A stretch of 64,000 nucleotides of DNA. Origin: Achromobacter deleyi (lineage in GTDB: Bacteria > Pseudomonadota > Gammaproteobacteria > Burkholderiales > Burkholderiaceae_B). The notes under the pieces are model-generated. The model was not told the origin of the DNA. It saw nothing but the letters and a program-made list of their open reading frames with translations, and ran no database searches. Position 1 is the first letter of the stretch. Every line of letters starts with the position of its first letter. Positions 7,201 through 15,938 of the stretch are shown piece by piece. The stretch lies in the NCBI RefSeq assembly GCF_902859705.1, contig NZ_CADIJO010000016.1, forward strand, positions 88,008 through 152,007, given 5' to 3'. Made by a program: the position numbers and the translations under genes.

Positions 7201-7236
7201 AAGGAAGCACCGGCCAACACCGAGCTTCCTTTTTTC
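7201..7236 (+). terminator. Terminator after the second tRNA-Gly
   Basis: Stem AAGGAAGC / GCTTCCTT with a 15-nt loop, followed by a T-run. It begins 8 bp after the tRNA and precedes tRNA-Cys by 10 bp, so tRNA-Cys depends on read-through or on a cryptic promoter. Confidence 0.65.
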
Positions 7237-7246
7237 TTGCAGTACT

Positions 7247-7320
7247 GGCGCAATGGCAGAGTGGTTATGCAGCGGATTGCAAATCCGTGTACGTCGGTTC
7301 GATTCCGGCTTGCGCCTCCA
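7247..7320 (+). tRNA. tRNA-Cys (GCA)
   Basis: A 74-nt cloverleaf with acceptor stem GGCGCAA/TTGCGCC, anticodon GCA in GATTGCAAATC, T-loop GGTTCGATTCC and encoded CCA. Confidence 0.96.
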
Positions 7321-7429
7321 GTACCCCCCCTCCTGCAATACCCCTCCCCCTGCATCTCGTTACCCATCCCTACGCCCGGTCAATCGATTGGTTGCTAAGG
7401 TGACGCCGTTTTCATTGAACGACGAAGCC

Positions 7430-7768
7430 ATGCCCCACAATCAGAAAAAACCTATGCTGCGACGCGCCCCCTCCACCCTGCTGGCGCTGTCGGCCGCGAC
7501 GTTGATGACGCTGGCGCCCCTGGCGGCCGAGGCGGATTCCGACCGTCACCACCACCGCCATAAGCATGGCCGCGGCGAGTACAAAGAGAAGTATTGGGAC
7601 GGCGCCTGTGAGGTCGAGCGCAAATGGAAGCGCAATGGCGACTACCGCGAAAAGCGCAAGTGCCGCGACGACTACCGTTACGGCTACGGCGCGCCGCAAC
7701 CGGTCGTAGTGCCGATGCCAGCGCCCGCCATCGTCATCAACCCGCCCCCCATCATCATCCGCCCCTGA
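7430..7768 (+). CDS. Small secreted basic protein of unknown function
   Basis: Protein of 112 residues starting at ATG 7430 (an ATG at 7454 is also possible). A signal peptide is visible: basic residues, then STLLALSAATLMTLAPLAAEA. The mature part has a His-rich patch (HHHRHKH), a Lys/Arg/Tyr-rich middle with two cysteines, and a Pro-rich tail ending IVINPPPIIIRP. It is probably exported to the periplasm or envelope. I do not recognise the family. It precedes the next gene by 2 bp, suggesting co-transcription. Confidence 0.65.
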   Translation: MPHNQKKPMLRRAPSTLLALSAATLMTLAPLAAEADSDRHHHRHKHGRGEYKEKYWDGACEVERKWKRNGDYREKRKCRDDYRYGYGAPQPVVVPMPAPAIVINPPPIIIRP

Positions 7769-7770
7769 CC

Positions 7771-8394
7771 ATGGACCCTTCGGTGAAAGACGCCATCGCC
7801 CGCTGGCCCGACGTGCCGGCGGTGTTCGGCTGGCTGTCGCTGGACGCGCGCGGACGCTGGCGCCTGCATCCGCAAGGCCAGGCCGCGCAAGGCGGTCCGG
7901 GCGAGTCCATCACCAATGCGCAGATCCTGGGCTTCATCAACCGCAATTACGAACACGACGAGGCCGGCCGCTGGTTTTTCCAGAACGGCCCGCAGCGCGT
8001 GTACCTGCGGCTGGATGCGGCGCCGTACGTGCTCCGATTGAGCGATGACAGCCGCACACTGGTGACGCACACCGATGCCGCAGTGGATACCGTCAGCGGC
8101 TGGTGGCTGGACGACGGCGGCCAGCTCTATGCCATGACCCCGCTGGGGCCGGGCATCGTGCTGGACCGCGACCTGCCTGCGCTGCTGGACCGGCTGACAA
8201 CCCCGGACGGCGCGCCGCTGCTGGATGTGCTGGACGCGCTGGATTCCGGGCATGCCATCGGCGTCACGCTGCCGGACGCTTATCCCCCCGCGCCGCTGCG
8301 CCTGATCGATCAGCGCGACCTGGCCGCCACGTTGGGTTTTCAAGCGAACCCCATCGACCAGGCCGCGCCAGGCGAGCCGGAGCGCGGCGAATAA
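7771..8394 (+). CDS. Conserved DUF2946-like protein
   Basis: Cytoplasmic protein of 207 residues with no signal peptide. The N-terminal half contains DVPAVFGWLSLDARGRWRL and FINRNYEHDEAGRWFFQNG, features I associate with a conserved Burkholderiales family annotated as DUF2946. The family name is from memory and should be verified. It follows the secreted protein gene after 2 bp, pointing to an operon. No catalytic residues are recognisable. Confidence 0.65.
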   Translation: MDPSVKDAIARWPDVPAVFGWLSLDARGRWRLHPQGQAAQGGPGESITNAQILGFINRNYEHDEAGRWFFQNGPQRVYLRLDAAPYVLRLSDDSRTLVTHTDAAVDTVSGWWLDDGGQLYAMTPLGPGIVLDRDLPALLDRLTTPDGAPLLDVLDALDSGHAIGVTLPDAYPPAPLRLIDQRDLAATLGFQANPIDQAAPGEPERGE

Positions 8395-8429
8395 GGCACG
8401 CGCCGAGACGCCTCTCGCGGCGAGCCGCT

Positions 8430-8882
8430 TCAGAACATGCCGTTGGTATTGGCCGATTGCTCGGGAATCGGCTGGACCGCATCCCAATGCTCGACGATCT
8501 TGCCTTTTTCCAGACGGAAGATGTCGATGATGGCGTTGCCGCGCGAGCCCGGCTCGCGCACCGCGTGCACGTGCAGGATCACGTAGTCGCCGTCGGTGAA
8601 GACGCGCTTGATCTCGCTTTTGGACTGCGGGTATTTGTCGCGCAGGAAGGCGACGAATTTGCGAAAGCCTTCGGGGCCGTCGGCCGCGTTGGGGTTGTGC
8701 TGCACATAGCGGTCGCCCACGTATTTCAAGGCGGCATCCGCGTCTTTCTGGTTCAAGCCCTTTTCGTAGAAGGCCAGCACGGCCTCTTTATTCGCGGCTT
8801 CCTGCTCGGGCGAAGCATAGGCCACGGGTGACAAAGCGGCGGCAATCAGGACAGCGCCAAAGGCGCGCTTCATGAACGTCAT
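8430..8882 (-). CDS. Exported SnoaL/NTF2-like protein
   Basis: Protein of 150 residues whose N-terminus, MKRAFGAVLIAAALSPVAYA after a short lead, is a signal peptide. The mature part is a SnoaL-like cone fold with FYEKGLNQKDADAALKYV near the N-terminus and IDIFRLEKGKIVEHWD near the C-terminus, typical of predicted ester cyclases. The ATG at 8882 is chosen because GGAG lies 6 nt upstream. The substrate is unknown. A terminator separates it from the upstream DoxX gene. Confidence 0.78.
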   Translation of the reverse strand: MTFMKRAFGAVLIAAALSPVAYASPEQEAANKEAVLAFYEKGLNQKDADAALKYVGDRYVQHNPNAADGPEGFRKFVAFLRDKYPQSKSEIKRVFTDGDYVILHVHAVREPGSRGNAIIDIFRLEKGKIVEHWDAVQPIPEQSANTNGMF

Positions 8883-8895
8883 GGAATCTCCAGAT

Positions 8896-8942
8896 AAAAA
8901 ATACCGGGGCGGCCGGACCATTCTAGGGGCCGGCCGCCCCGG
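8896..8942 (-). terminator. Terminator after doxX
   Basis: Perfect 13-bp arms, CCGGGGCGGCCGG (8904-8916) and its complement (8930-8942), followed on the minus strand by TATTTTTTATC. This is a typical intrinsic terminator for the DoxX gene. Confidence 0.75.
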
Positions 8943-8984
8943 GGGCGACGTCCAATCCGGTAGACAGACTGATGCGCGAGACGA

Positions 8985-9386
8985 TCAGCCGCGGCCGCTC
9001 TTGACCAACGCGAACTTGCCATCGCCCAGCAGCGCCAGCACGGCGGCTGCGACCGACAGGAAGATCGGGTATTCCCAACCGCCGTTCGGGTTGCTGAAGC
9101 CCCAGCCATTGCCGAAGTGGACGGTGGACGCCACGAACAACTGCACGGTGGCGATGACGGCGATCCAGCGCGGCACCACGCCCAGGATCAACAGGACGCC
9201 GGCGCCGATTTCAAAGAAGGTCACCGGATAGGCCAGCCAGCCGGCAAAGCCGATCTTGGCAAAGAACTGCGCGGTGCCCGGCAGGGTGAACACCAGCAGC
9301 TTGGTCAGGCCATGGGCCAGGAACATCACGCCCAGCGCGATGCGGAGCAAAAGCGCGGCATAAGGCGCGGTACGGGTATCGATCAT
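8985..9386 (-). CDS. DoxX-family membrane protein
   Basis: Integral membrane protein of 133 residues with four predicted transmembrane helices, including LLLRIALGVMFLAHGLTKLL, VTFFEIGAGVLLILG, WIAVIATVQLFVAS and IFLSVAAAVLALLG. The RIALGVMFLAHGLTK signature is typical of DoxX/YphA proteins, some of which are quinol-linked or oxidative-stress related. The ATG at 9386 has GGAGAG upstream. It is divergent from a LysR regulator, its likely controller. Confidence 0.85.
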   Translation of the reverse strand: MIDTRTAPYAALLLRIALGVMFLAHGLTKLLVFTLPGTAQFFAKIGFAGWLAYPVTFFEIGAGVLLILGVVPRWIAVIATVQLFVASTVHFGNGWGFSNPNGGWEYPIFLSVAAAVLALLGDGKFALVKSGRG

Positions 9387-9520
9387 TGCACTCTCCGTGA
9401 GCGAATCGCCCAGGACGGGAAGATTCTTCATGGCCGCTATTCTTGCGATTCCAAAAACAAAGATAAACATGCAAAATCGCAACTTATTGTTCCCCGATTG
9501 GTAACAATACCGGACACGCC

Positions 9521-10453
9521 ATGGACACTCACACCGCGATGCAGACCTACGCCCGGGTCGTCGAACTGGGCTCTTTCGCGGCCGCCGCGGACAAGATGGG
9601 CCAGGCCCGTTCCGTGGTCACGCGGCAAATTGCCTACCTGGAAGAAAAATATGGCGTGCGGCTGCTGAACCGCACCACCCGCAAGCTCAGCATGACCGAC
9701 GCGGGCCGCGCCTTCTATGAGCGGGTGCGGCCGATACTGGCGGAAGTGGCCGACCTGGAACTGTCGCTGCAGGCCGAAGGCCAGGCGCCCAGCGGCCGCC
9801 TGCGAGTCAGCGCGCCAGTGTCCTTCGGCATCCTGCACCTGGGCCCGGCCATCGCCGAATACCTGTTGCGCTATCCGGACGTGGTGATCGACCTGGACCT
9901 GAACGACCGCGTGGTCGACCTGGTCGAAGATGGCTACGACGTGGCGGTGCGCATCGGACCGCTGCAGGATTCGTCGCTGGTGGCGCGGCCGTTGGCGGCG
10001 CAGCAGCTGCTGGTGTGCGCGGCGCCCACGTACCTGGAACGCCATGGCGTGCCGCAGACGCCCGACGACCTGAAGCAGCACCGCTGCCTGCACTATGCCT
10101 ATGCCAGCACGGGCAACGAATGGCATTTCCAGAAAGACGGCATCACCCACCTGGTACGGGTCAATGCGGCCTTGCGGGCAAACAACGGCGACGTGCTGCG
10201 CACCGCCGCGCTGGCCGGGCACGGGGTGATCCTGCAGCCGGAGTTCCTGGTGGGCGACGATGTGCGTGCGGGCCGGCTGGTGGCGCTGCTGCAGGATTAC
10301 GGCCACACCCCGATCTCCATGTATGCCGTGTACCCCCACCGGCGCTTCCTGTCGCCCAAGGTGCGCTCGTTCGTCGAGCACCTGGAAGAACGCTTCGGCA
10401 GCCGGACCCCGGCGCCCCCGGCCCGGCGCGCCAGCCGGCGCCGCAGCCGGTAG
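9521..10453 (+). CDS. LysR-family transcriptional regulator
   Basis: Protein of 310 residues. The N-terminal HTH (about residues 1-60) includes FAAAADKMGQARSVVTRQIA, followed by RLLNRTTRKLSMTDAGRAFY. A periplasmic-binding-type effector domain follows, with ASAPVSFGILHLGPAIAEYL-like strands. The C-terminus is Arg/Ala/Pro-rich. It is divergent from doxX over 134 bp and likely regulates it. The effector is unknown. Confidence 0.92.
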   Translation: MDTHTAMQTYARVVELGSFAAAADKMGQARSVVTRQIAYLEEKYGVRLLNRTTRKLSMTDAGRAFYERVRPILAEVADLELSLQAEGQAPSGRLRVSAPVSFGILHLGPAIAEYLLRYPDVVIDLDLNDRVVDLVEDGYDVAVRIGPLQDSSLVARPLAAQQLLVCAAPTYLERHGVPQTPDDLKQHRCLHYAYASTGNEWHFQKDGITHLVRVNAALRANNGDVLRTAALAGHGVILQPEFLVGDDVRAGRLVALLQDYGHTPISMYAVYPHRRFLSPKVRSFVEHLEERFGSRTPAPPARRASRRRSR

Positions 10454-10463
10454 AATCGACCCC

Positions 10464-11045
10464 ATGACCGCCAAATCGCCCCTCGAATACTTCCCCGCGC
10501 CCCGCCGTGCGAATTTCTGCAGCCAATGCGGCTCGCCCGTGAACCGCCGGGTGCCCGAGGGCGACAACCGCGAACGCGACATCTGTGACCACTGCGGCGC
10601 CATCCATTACCAGAACCCCCGCCTGGTGGTGGGCACGGTGCCGGTGCTGGACAACCGCGTGCTGCTGTGCCGCCGCGCCATCGAGCCGCGCTACAACACC
10701 TGGACGCTGCCGGCCGGCTTCATGGAACTGGGCGAAAGCACGGCACAGGGCGCCGGCCGCGAAACGCTGGAAGAATCCGGCGCGCGCATCCGGCTGGGCG
10801 AGATCTACACCATCATCGACGTGCCGCAGATCGAGCAAGTGCACGTCTTCTACCTGGCCGAGGTGCTGGGCCCCGAGCTGGATCCCGGCCCGGAAAGCCT
10901 GGAAGCCCGCTTCTACGACGAGGCCGACATTCCCTGGGACGACCTGGCGTTTCGCACCGTGGCCACCACGCTGCAGCGCTATTTCGAGGACCGCAAGCGC
11001 GGCACGTTCGGCCCTCACCACTACACCCTCGAATCGCACCGTTGA
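10464..11045 (+). CDS. NUDIX hydrolase with N-terminal zinc ribbon
   Basis: Hydrolase of nucleoside diphosphate-linked substrates, 193 residues. An N-terminal zinc ribbon with FCSQCG and ICDHCG (about residues 17-44) precedes a NUDIX domain whose box fits G-x5-E-x7-REx2EExG, from GFMELGE to RETLEESG at about residues 86-107. It starts 10 bp after the LysR gene, and its stop codon overlaps the TTG start of aat (TTGA), so it is translationally coupled to aat. Confidence 0.9.
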   Translation: MTAKSPLEYFPAPRRANFCSQCGSPVNRRVPEGDNRERDICDHCGAIHYQNPRLVVGTVPVLDNRVLLCRRAIEPRYNTWTLPAGFMELGESTAQGAGRETLEESGARIRLGEIYTIIDVPQIEQVHVFYLAEVLGPELDPGPESLEARFYDEADIPWDDLAFRTVATTLQRYFEDRKRGTFGPHHYTLESHR

Positions 11046-11824
11046 AGCTGCCCTGGCTTGCTGCAGACACGCCGTTTCCGCCGGCCGAATTCGCGCTGAC
11101 GGATCCGGACGGCCTGCTCGCCGCCGGCGCCGACCTGACCACCGACCGGCTGATCCAGGCCTATTCCAACGGCATCTTCCCCTGGTATTCCGAAGGCGAG
11201 CCCATTCTGTGGTGGAGCCCGAATCCGCGCATGGTGCTGGCGTGCAAGGATTTCGCCCCTTCGCACTCGCTGCGCAAGCTGCTGCGCCAGGTCGCCAGCC
11301 AGGAAATCGCCCCGACCCCGCGCATCGAAGTACGGGTCGACACGGCGTTTGCCGACGTGATGGCGGCATGCGCCGCGCCGCGTGACGGCCAGCCGGGCAC
11401 CTGGATCACCGGCGCCATGCGCCAGGCCTATCGCGCCTGGCACGAAGCCGGCTATGTCCACAGCATCGAGACCTGGATCGACGGCGAATTGGCCGGCGGC
11501 CTGTATGGCATCAGCCTGGGCCGAATGTTCTTCGGCGAATCGATGTTCACGCGCGTGCCCAATGCGTCAAAGATCGCGCTGGCCTACCTGGTGCGCTATG
11601 TGACGGCCCAGGGCGTGCAGTGGATCGATTGCCAGCAGCAGACCCGCCACCTGGCCAGCCTGGGCGCCAAGCCCGTGCCGCGTTCGCGCTTCCTGGCGCA
11701 TGTGCGCGCCGCGACCGCCGGCCCTGCCATCGCCTGGGCGCCCGGCCGCCTGGACAGCGCCGGCCGGCTGATCCCCCTGGCGCGCCCGGGCGCGGCCCCG
11801 GACTATCCCGCAGCCGGCGCCTGA
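11042..11824 (+). CDS. aat: Leucyl/phenylalanyl-tRNA--protein transferase
   Basis: N-end-rule enzyme of 260 residues that adds Leu or Phe from charged tRNA to proteins starting with Arg or Lys, marking them for ClpAP. Family motifs include [28 protein letters not shown] and [17 protein letters not shown]. No ATG is available; the TTG at 11042 overlaps the preceding stop codon and gives the family N-terminus LPWL. It is followed by bpt, the partner transferase for acidic N-termini, and the pair forms the bacterial N-degron module. Confidence 0.93.
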   Translation: MKLPWLAADTPFPPAEFALTDPDGLLAAGADLTTDRLIQAYSNGIFPWYSEGEPILWWSPNPRMVLACKDFAPSHSLRKLLRQVASQEIAPTPRIEVRVDTAFADVMAACAAPRDGQPGTWITGAMRQAYRAWHEAGYVHSIETWIDGELAGGLYGISLGRMFFGESMFTRVPNASKIALAYLVRYVTAQGVQWIDCQQQTRHLASLGAKPVPRSRFLAHVRAATAGPAIAWAPGRLDSAGRLIPLARPGAAPDYPAAGA

Positions 11825-11902
11825 GGCCACATGGGTCTGCGGGTTAAGCGTTAATATGTACCCATCCCGTCACGGACTTGGCGCCGCACGCCGGGACCCC
11901 AG

Positions 11903-12658
11903 ATGAGCCAGCTTAAAGAATTACCCTTCTCCACGCTGCAGTTCTACGCGACCGCCCCCTACCCTTGCAGCTACCTGCCAGGGCGCCAGGCACGGTCGCA
12001 GGTCGCCGCGCCCGGCCACCTGATCAACGCCGGCACGTATTCCCAGCTGGTGGAACAGGGCTTTCGCCGCAGCGGCCTGTTCACCTACCGCCCGCATTGC
12101 GACAATTGCCACGCCTGTGTGCCGGTGCGGGTCGACACCGCCGGCTTCGCCCCCAACCGCAGCCAGCGGCGCGCATGGCGCGATCACCGCAACCTGCAAT
12201 CGTTCGTGGCGGAACTGGCCTGGTCGCCTGAACACTACCGTCTGTACACGCGCTACCAGCAGGGCCGCCACCCCGGCGGCGGCATGGACGAAGACAGCCG
12301 CACCCAGTACGCGCAATTCCTGCTGACCAGCCGCGTCAATACGCGCCTGGTCGAATTCCGCGACCCGGGCGGCATCCTGATGATGGTGTCCATCATCGAC
12401 GTGCTGGATGACGGCCTGTCGTCCGTCTACACCTTCTACGACCCCGACGTGCCGGGCAGCCTGGGCACCTACAGCATCCTGTGGCAGATCGAACAATGCC
12501 GCACGCTGAACCTGCCGTGGCTGTACCTGGGCTACTGGATCGAAGACAGCCGCAAGATGTCGTACAAGGCCAGCTTCCACCCGGCCCAGTACCTGATCGA
12601 CGGCAGCTGGCGCGAAGCCCCCACGCCCGCCGCGCCGCCGCCCACCGATCCGGCCTGA
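11903..12658 (+). CDS. bpt: Aspartate/glutamate leucyltransferase
   Basis: ATE-type transferase of 251 residues that leucylates proteins with N-terminal Asp or Glu. The conserved N-terminal cysteine segment [10 protein letters not shown] is near residues 20-29, [12 protein letters not shown] is near 67-78, and the C-terminal [19 protein letters not shown] is near 215-233. It follows aat by 78 bp in the same direction and completes the N-end-rule pair. Confidence 0.94.
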   Translation: MSQLKELPFSTLQFYATAPYPCSYLPGRQARSQVAAPGHLINAGTYSQLVEQGFRRSGLFTYRPHCDNCHACVPVRVDTAGFAPNRSQRRAWRDHRNLQSFVAELAWSPEHYRLYTRYQQGRHPGGGMDEDSRTQYAQFLLTSRVNTRLVEFRDPGGILMMVSIIDVLDDGLSSVYTFYDPDVPGSLGTYSILWQIEQCRTLNLPWLYLGYWIEDSRKMSYKASFHPAQYLIDGSWREAPTPAAPPPTDPA

Positions 12659-12710
12659 CGGCGGCCGGACGGCGCCAGGGGCAGCCAAAGACGCTTTACA
12701 ATCCCGCTCC

Positions 12711-13754
12711 ATGTCGATCCTCTTCCACGCCTACCCCCTGGCCCGCCCGGCGCTGTTCGCCATGGACGCGGAAACCGCCCACGAAGTCACCCTGTCGGGA
12801 CTGCAACGGGCCTACGATTGCGGCGCCACCCGCAAGCTGCTGCACGCGCAGCCCAAGGCGCCCTGCACCCTGATGGGCATGCAGCTGGCCAACCCGATCG
12901 GCCTGGCCGCCGGGCTGGACAAGAACGGCGCGTATATCGACGCGCTGGGCAACCTGGGATTCGGCTTCGTGGAAGTGGGCACGGTGACCCCGCGCGCGCA
13001 ACCCGGCAATCCCAAGCCGCGCATGTTCCGGCTGCCGCGCGCCAATGCGCTGATCAACCGTCTGGGCTTCAACAACCAGGGCCTGGATGCCTTTCTGGCC
13101 AATGTGCAGCGCAGCCAGTGGCGCAAACAAGGCGGCATCCTGGGGCTGAACATCGGCAAGAACGCCGACACCCCGATCGAACGCGCGGCGGACGACTACC
13201 TGATCGGCCTGGCGGGCGTGTACCCGCATGCCGACTACGTGACGGTGAACATCTCGTCGCCCAACACCAAGAACCTGCGCGCGCTGCAAGGCGGCGACGA
13301 GCTGTCGGCCCTGCTGGCGCTGCTGGCGGACAAGCGCCGGGCGCTGGAAGACCAGCACCAGCGCCGCGTGCCGATGGCCGTGAAGATCGCCCCGGACCTG
13401 ACGACCGAGCAGATCGACGCCATCGCCGATGCCCTGCCGCGCCACGGTATCGACGGCGTGATCGCCACCAACACGACGCTGTCGCGCGAGGCCGTCACGG
13501 GCATGGCACATGCCGACGAGGCCGGCGGCCTGTCGGGCGCACCGGTGCATGAATTGTCGTTGGCGGTGATCCGCCGCCTGAAGGAACGCCTGGGCGACAG
13601 CCTGGCGATCATCGGCGTGGGCGGCGTACTGTCGGGCCGCCAGGCCCAAGAGAAAATGCAGGCCGGCGCCGATGCGGTGCAACTGTATACGGGCCTGATC
13701 TACCGCGGCCCCGCCCTGGTGGGCGAATGCGTGCGCGCGGTCGCGCGCCCCTGA
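12711..13754 (+). CDS. pyrD: Dihydroorotate dehydrogenase (quinone), class 2
   Basis: Membrane-associated FMN enzyme of 347 residues that oxidises dihydroorotate to orotate with quinone in pyrimidine synthesis. The class 2 N-terminal helical extension (about residues 1-45) precedes the barrel, with [13 protein letters not shown] near 61-73, [12 protein letters not shown] near 83-94, NISSPNT near 179-185 and [10 protein letters not shown] near the C-terminus. It closes the NUDIX-aat-bpt-pyrD run, 52 bp after bpt. Confidence 0.95.
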   Translation: MSILFHAYPLARPALFAMDAETAHEVTLSGLQRAYDCGATRKLLHAQPKAPCTLMGMQLANPIGLAAGLDKNGAYIDALGNLGFGFVEVGTVTPRAQPGNPKPRMFRLPRANALINRLGFNNQGLDAFLANVQRSQWRKQGGILGLNIGKNADTPIERAADDYLIGLAGVYPHADYVTVNISSPNTKNLRALQGGDELSALLALLADKRRALEDQHQRRVPMAVKIAPDLTTEQIDAIADALPRHGIDGVIATNTTLSREAVTGMAHADEAGGLSGAPVHELSLAVIRRLKERLGDSLAIIGVGGVLSGRQAQEKMQAGADAVQLYTGLIYRGPALVGECVRAVARP

Positions 13755-13773
13755 GCGCAAGCCAAAACGCAGG

Positions 13774-13804
13774 CAAAAAAAGAGGCCACCCGAAGGGTGG
13801 CCCT
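13774..13804 (-). terminator. Terminator of the phasin gene
   Basis: Stem GGCCACCC / GGGTGGCC with a GAA loop. On the minus strand it is followed by seven Ts. It lies between the convergent pyrD and phasin genes and serves the phasin transcript best. Confidence 0.75.
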
Positions 13805-13875
13805 AATTCCAGCTCTGCTCTGTCACTCAACAGTACTACATAACTGCGATTTGCGCAGCACTGCGCGCCAAATAC

Positions 13876-14454
13876 TTAGGCGCTGCGGCGGCTGCGGCTG
13901 GCAACCTTGGTGGCGGCGTCGGCGGCATCCGTCGCAGCCTTGAAGGTCGCGTTCGCGGCGGCATTCAGGTTGGACTCGGCGACTTCGGCGGCCTGCTTGG
14001 CGGCCTTGGTCAGCGAATCGTAGGCGCTGTTGGCGGTGGCCAACGACGACTTGATCAGGGCAACGGCGCTTTCCGAACCCGTGGGGGCGTTCTTGGAGAA
14101 CTGCTCGACGGCGTCGGTCAGTTGCTGTTGGCCTTCGGCGATTTGTTCTTCGGTCAGCTTGACCAGGTTGCCTTGCACGCCGGCAACGATGTCATACACG
14201 TGCTTGGTGTACGCCAGGGCCTTTTCGGCGCCCGGTTGCAGCAGGCCGGAGGCGAACGCCGCGGCTTCTTGCGGGTCCTTCACTTCGGTGGCTTGTTGCG
14301 ATTTCTGGGCGACTTCGTCCAGGGTGGCGCGCACGACCTTCAGGTTCAGCTCGACCAGCTTTTCGAAACCGGCGAACACAGCCGACTGGGCGGCCACGAA
14401 GGTGTTGATGCTGGCTTTTTGACGGTCCAGGACTTGTTGCGGGATAGCGCTCAT
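13876..14454 (-). CDS. phaP: Phasin (polyhydroxyalkanoate granule protein)
   Basis: Granule-associated amphipathic helical protein of 192 residues, phasin_2 type. The N-terminus IPQQVLDRQKASINTFV and LVELNLKVVRATLDEV are typical, and the C-terminus is Ala/Lys-rich, like many beta-proteobacterial phasins. The ATG at 14454 is preceded by AAAAGGAG. It coats PHA granules and controls their number and size. A near-consensus promoter with flanking TGCACT motifs lies upstream. Confidence 0.9.
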   Translation of the reverse strand: MSAIPQQVLDRQKASINTFVAAQSAVFAGFEKLVELNLKVVRATLDEVAQKSQQATEVKDPQEAAAFASGLLQPGAEKALAYTKHVYDIVAGVQGNLVKLTEEQIAEGQQQLTDAVEQFSKNAPTGSESAVALIKSSLATANSAYDSLTKAAKQAAEVAESNLNAAANATFKAATDAADAATKVASRSRRSA

Positions 14455-14570
14455 AGAATTGCTCCTTTTAGGGGTAGCCGGAGGCTTTCCGGCAGGTAAG
14501 GATGGTGTCTGCGACGAAATTAACAACGTGCGCGGAAACTGGTACTACAAGCTACCGCCGGCCCGTTTGA

Positions 14571-14660
14571 TGCACTGCACAATTCACATTCTACGGGCCA
14601 AAAAAAACCTGTCAAGCAATATTGGTGCAACGCAACAACTATTTGCACTTTAACAGTGCA
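14571..14660 (-). promoter_or_regulatory. TGCACT dyads around the phasin promoter
   Basis: A perfect dyad TGCACT-N5-AGTGCA (14644-14660) lies upstream of the -35, and a related TGCACTGCA (14571-14579) lies at the expected transcription start. PHA synthesis regulators of the PhaR type repress phasin genes through TGC-rich sites, so these are candidate operators. Assignment to PhaR is inference. Confidence 0.4.
14588..14615 (-). promoter_or_regulatory. Phasin promoter
   Basis: Minus-strand -35 TTGACA (complement of 14610-14615), a 16-bp spacer and -10 TAGAAT (complement of 14588-14593) give a predicted start near 14581 and a leader of about 127 nt before the phasin ATG. Confidence 0.65.
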
Positions 14661-14837
14661 CGCCCCTGCGCGCGTTTGATCGCGCGCAAGGATTTCCCAT
14701 GATTCGGGAAATACCGGACATGACGGCGTATCAATTCTTTTCTACACTGCTTGCACGCTGATGACAGACAAACACAAACGATAAGTCAGCGATCAAAAAC
14801 ACATCGCAGCAAGCAAAACCCTGCAATCGGAGACTTC

Positions 14838-15815
14838 ATGACCTTCATCCCCCGCACGCTTTCGGCCCTGCTCGCGGCCAGCGCCATGCTCGCGGCCGGC
14901 GCCGCCCACGCGGAATTCCCGGAACGCCCCATCAATATGGTGGTGCCTTTCGCCGCCGGCGGTCCGACGGACAACGTTGCGCGTTCGCTGGCAGAAGCCA
15001 TGCGTCACTCCTTGGGCCAGACCGTCGTGGTCGAAAACAAGGGCGGTGCGGGCGGCACCATCGGCACGACACAAGTGGCGCGGGCCCAGCCGGACGGTTA
15101 TTCCGTGCTGCTGATGCACGCCGGCTTCTCGACCGCGCCGTCCCTGTACAAGAATCCGGGGTACGACCCCTACAAGAGCTTCGAGCCTATCGGCCTGGTG
15201 GTCGATGTGCCCATGACCATCATTGCGCGTTCGGACTTCCCGCCCAACACCATCCAGGAACTGGCCGAGTACGTCAAAAAGAACAAGGACAAGGTTTCGC
15301 TCGCCAACGCCGGCATCGGCGCCGCCAGCCACCTGTGCGGCACCATGCTGGTCGAAGCCCTGGGCGTGCAACTCTTGACCATTCCCTACAAGGGCACGGC
15401 GCCGGCCATGAACGACCTGCTGGGCAAGCAGGTGGACCTGCTGTGCGACCAGACCACCAACACCACGCAGCAGATCGACAGCGGCAAGGTCAAGGCCTAC
15501 GCCGTCACCAGCCTGCAGCGCGTGCCCACCCTGCCGAAGCTGCCGACCATGGACGAGTCCGGCTTCAAGGGCTTCGAAGTCGGTATCTGGCATGGCATGT
15601 GGGTGCCGAAGGGCACGCCCAAGCCGGTGGTGGACAAGCTCATCAAGAGCCTGCAGGCCGGCCTGGCCGACCCGAAATTCCAGGAACGCATGAAGCAGCT
15701 GGGCGCCACGGTCCTGACCGCCGACGCCAATCCCCAGGCGCTGGATGCCAAGGTGAAGCAGCAGGTGCCGCAGTGGGCCGAGCTGTTCAAGAAAGCTGGC
15801 GTCGAACAGCAATAA
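14838..15815 (+). CDS. Bug-family tripartite tricarboxylate transporter receptor
   Basis: Periplasmic solute-binding protein of 325 residues (TctC/Bug family). A signal peptide ends near AAGAAHA, followed by the Bug hallmark FPERPINMVVPFAAGGPTDN (about residues 25-44) and VVVENKGGAGGTIGT. It would bind a carboxylate for a TTT permease, but no TctAB genes are adjacent. Orphan receptors are typical of Bordetella and Achromobacter. The ATG at 14838 has CGGAGA upstream. It converges on an IclR-type regulator. Confidence 0.92.
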   Translation: MTFIPRTLSALLAASAMLAAGAAHAEFPERPINMVVPFAAGGPTDNVARSLAEAMRHSLGQTVVVENKGGAGGTIGTTQVARAQPDGYSVLLMHAGFSTAPSLYKNPGYDPYKSFEPIGLVVDVPMTIIARSDFPPNTIQELAEYVKKNKDKVSLANAGIGAASHLCGTMLVEALGVQLLTIPYKGTAPAMNDLLGKQVDLLCDQTTNTTQQIDSGKVKAYAVTSLQRVPTLPKLPTMDESGFKGFEVGIWHGMWVPKGTPKPVVDKLIKSLQAGLADPKFQERMKQLGATVLTADANPQALDAKVKQQVPQWAELFKKAGVEQQ

Positions 15816-15822
15816 CGCGGGC

Positions 15823-15868
15823 GCGCCTGCCGGACACGTCCGCCACGGCGGGCGTGTCCGGCAGGCGC
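15823..15868. repeat. Long inverted repeat downstream of the Bug gene
   Basis: Perfect 16-bp arms GCGCCTGCCGGACACG and its complement (15823-15838 and 15853-15868) surround a further CCGCC/GGCGG stem. It would form a very stable hairpin immediately after the stop codon, in front of a standard terminator. Confidence 0.7.
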
Positions 15869-15893
15869 CCCGTCCGGCTTGCGCCGGTAGTGA

Positions 15894-15918
15894 AAAAGCC
15901 CCTTGCGGGGCTTTTTTC
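15894..15918. terminator. Bidirectional terminator between Bug and IclR genes
   Basis: Stem AAAAGCCCC / GGGGCTTTT with a short TTGC loop, preceded by A-rich and followed by T-rich sequence, so it can terminate from both sides. Confidence 0.75.
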
Positions 15919-15938
15919 ATTCACGGGGCGCCAAGTGA

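Noticed and set aside
6822..7398. Open frames across the tRNA cluster
   Set aside because: They run through tRNA genes on both strands and contain no protein motif.
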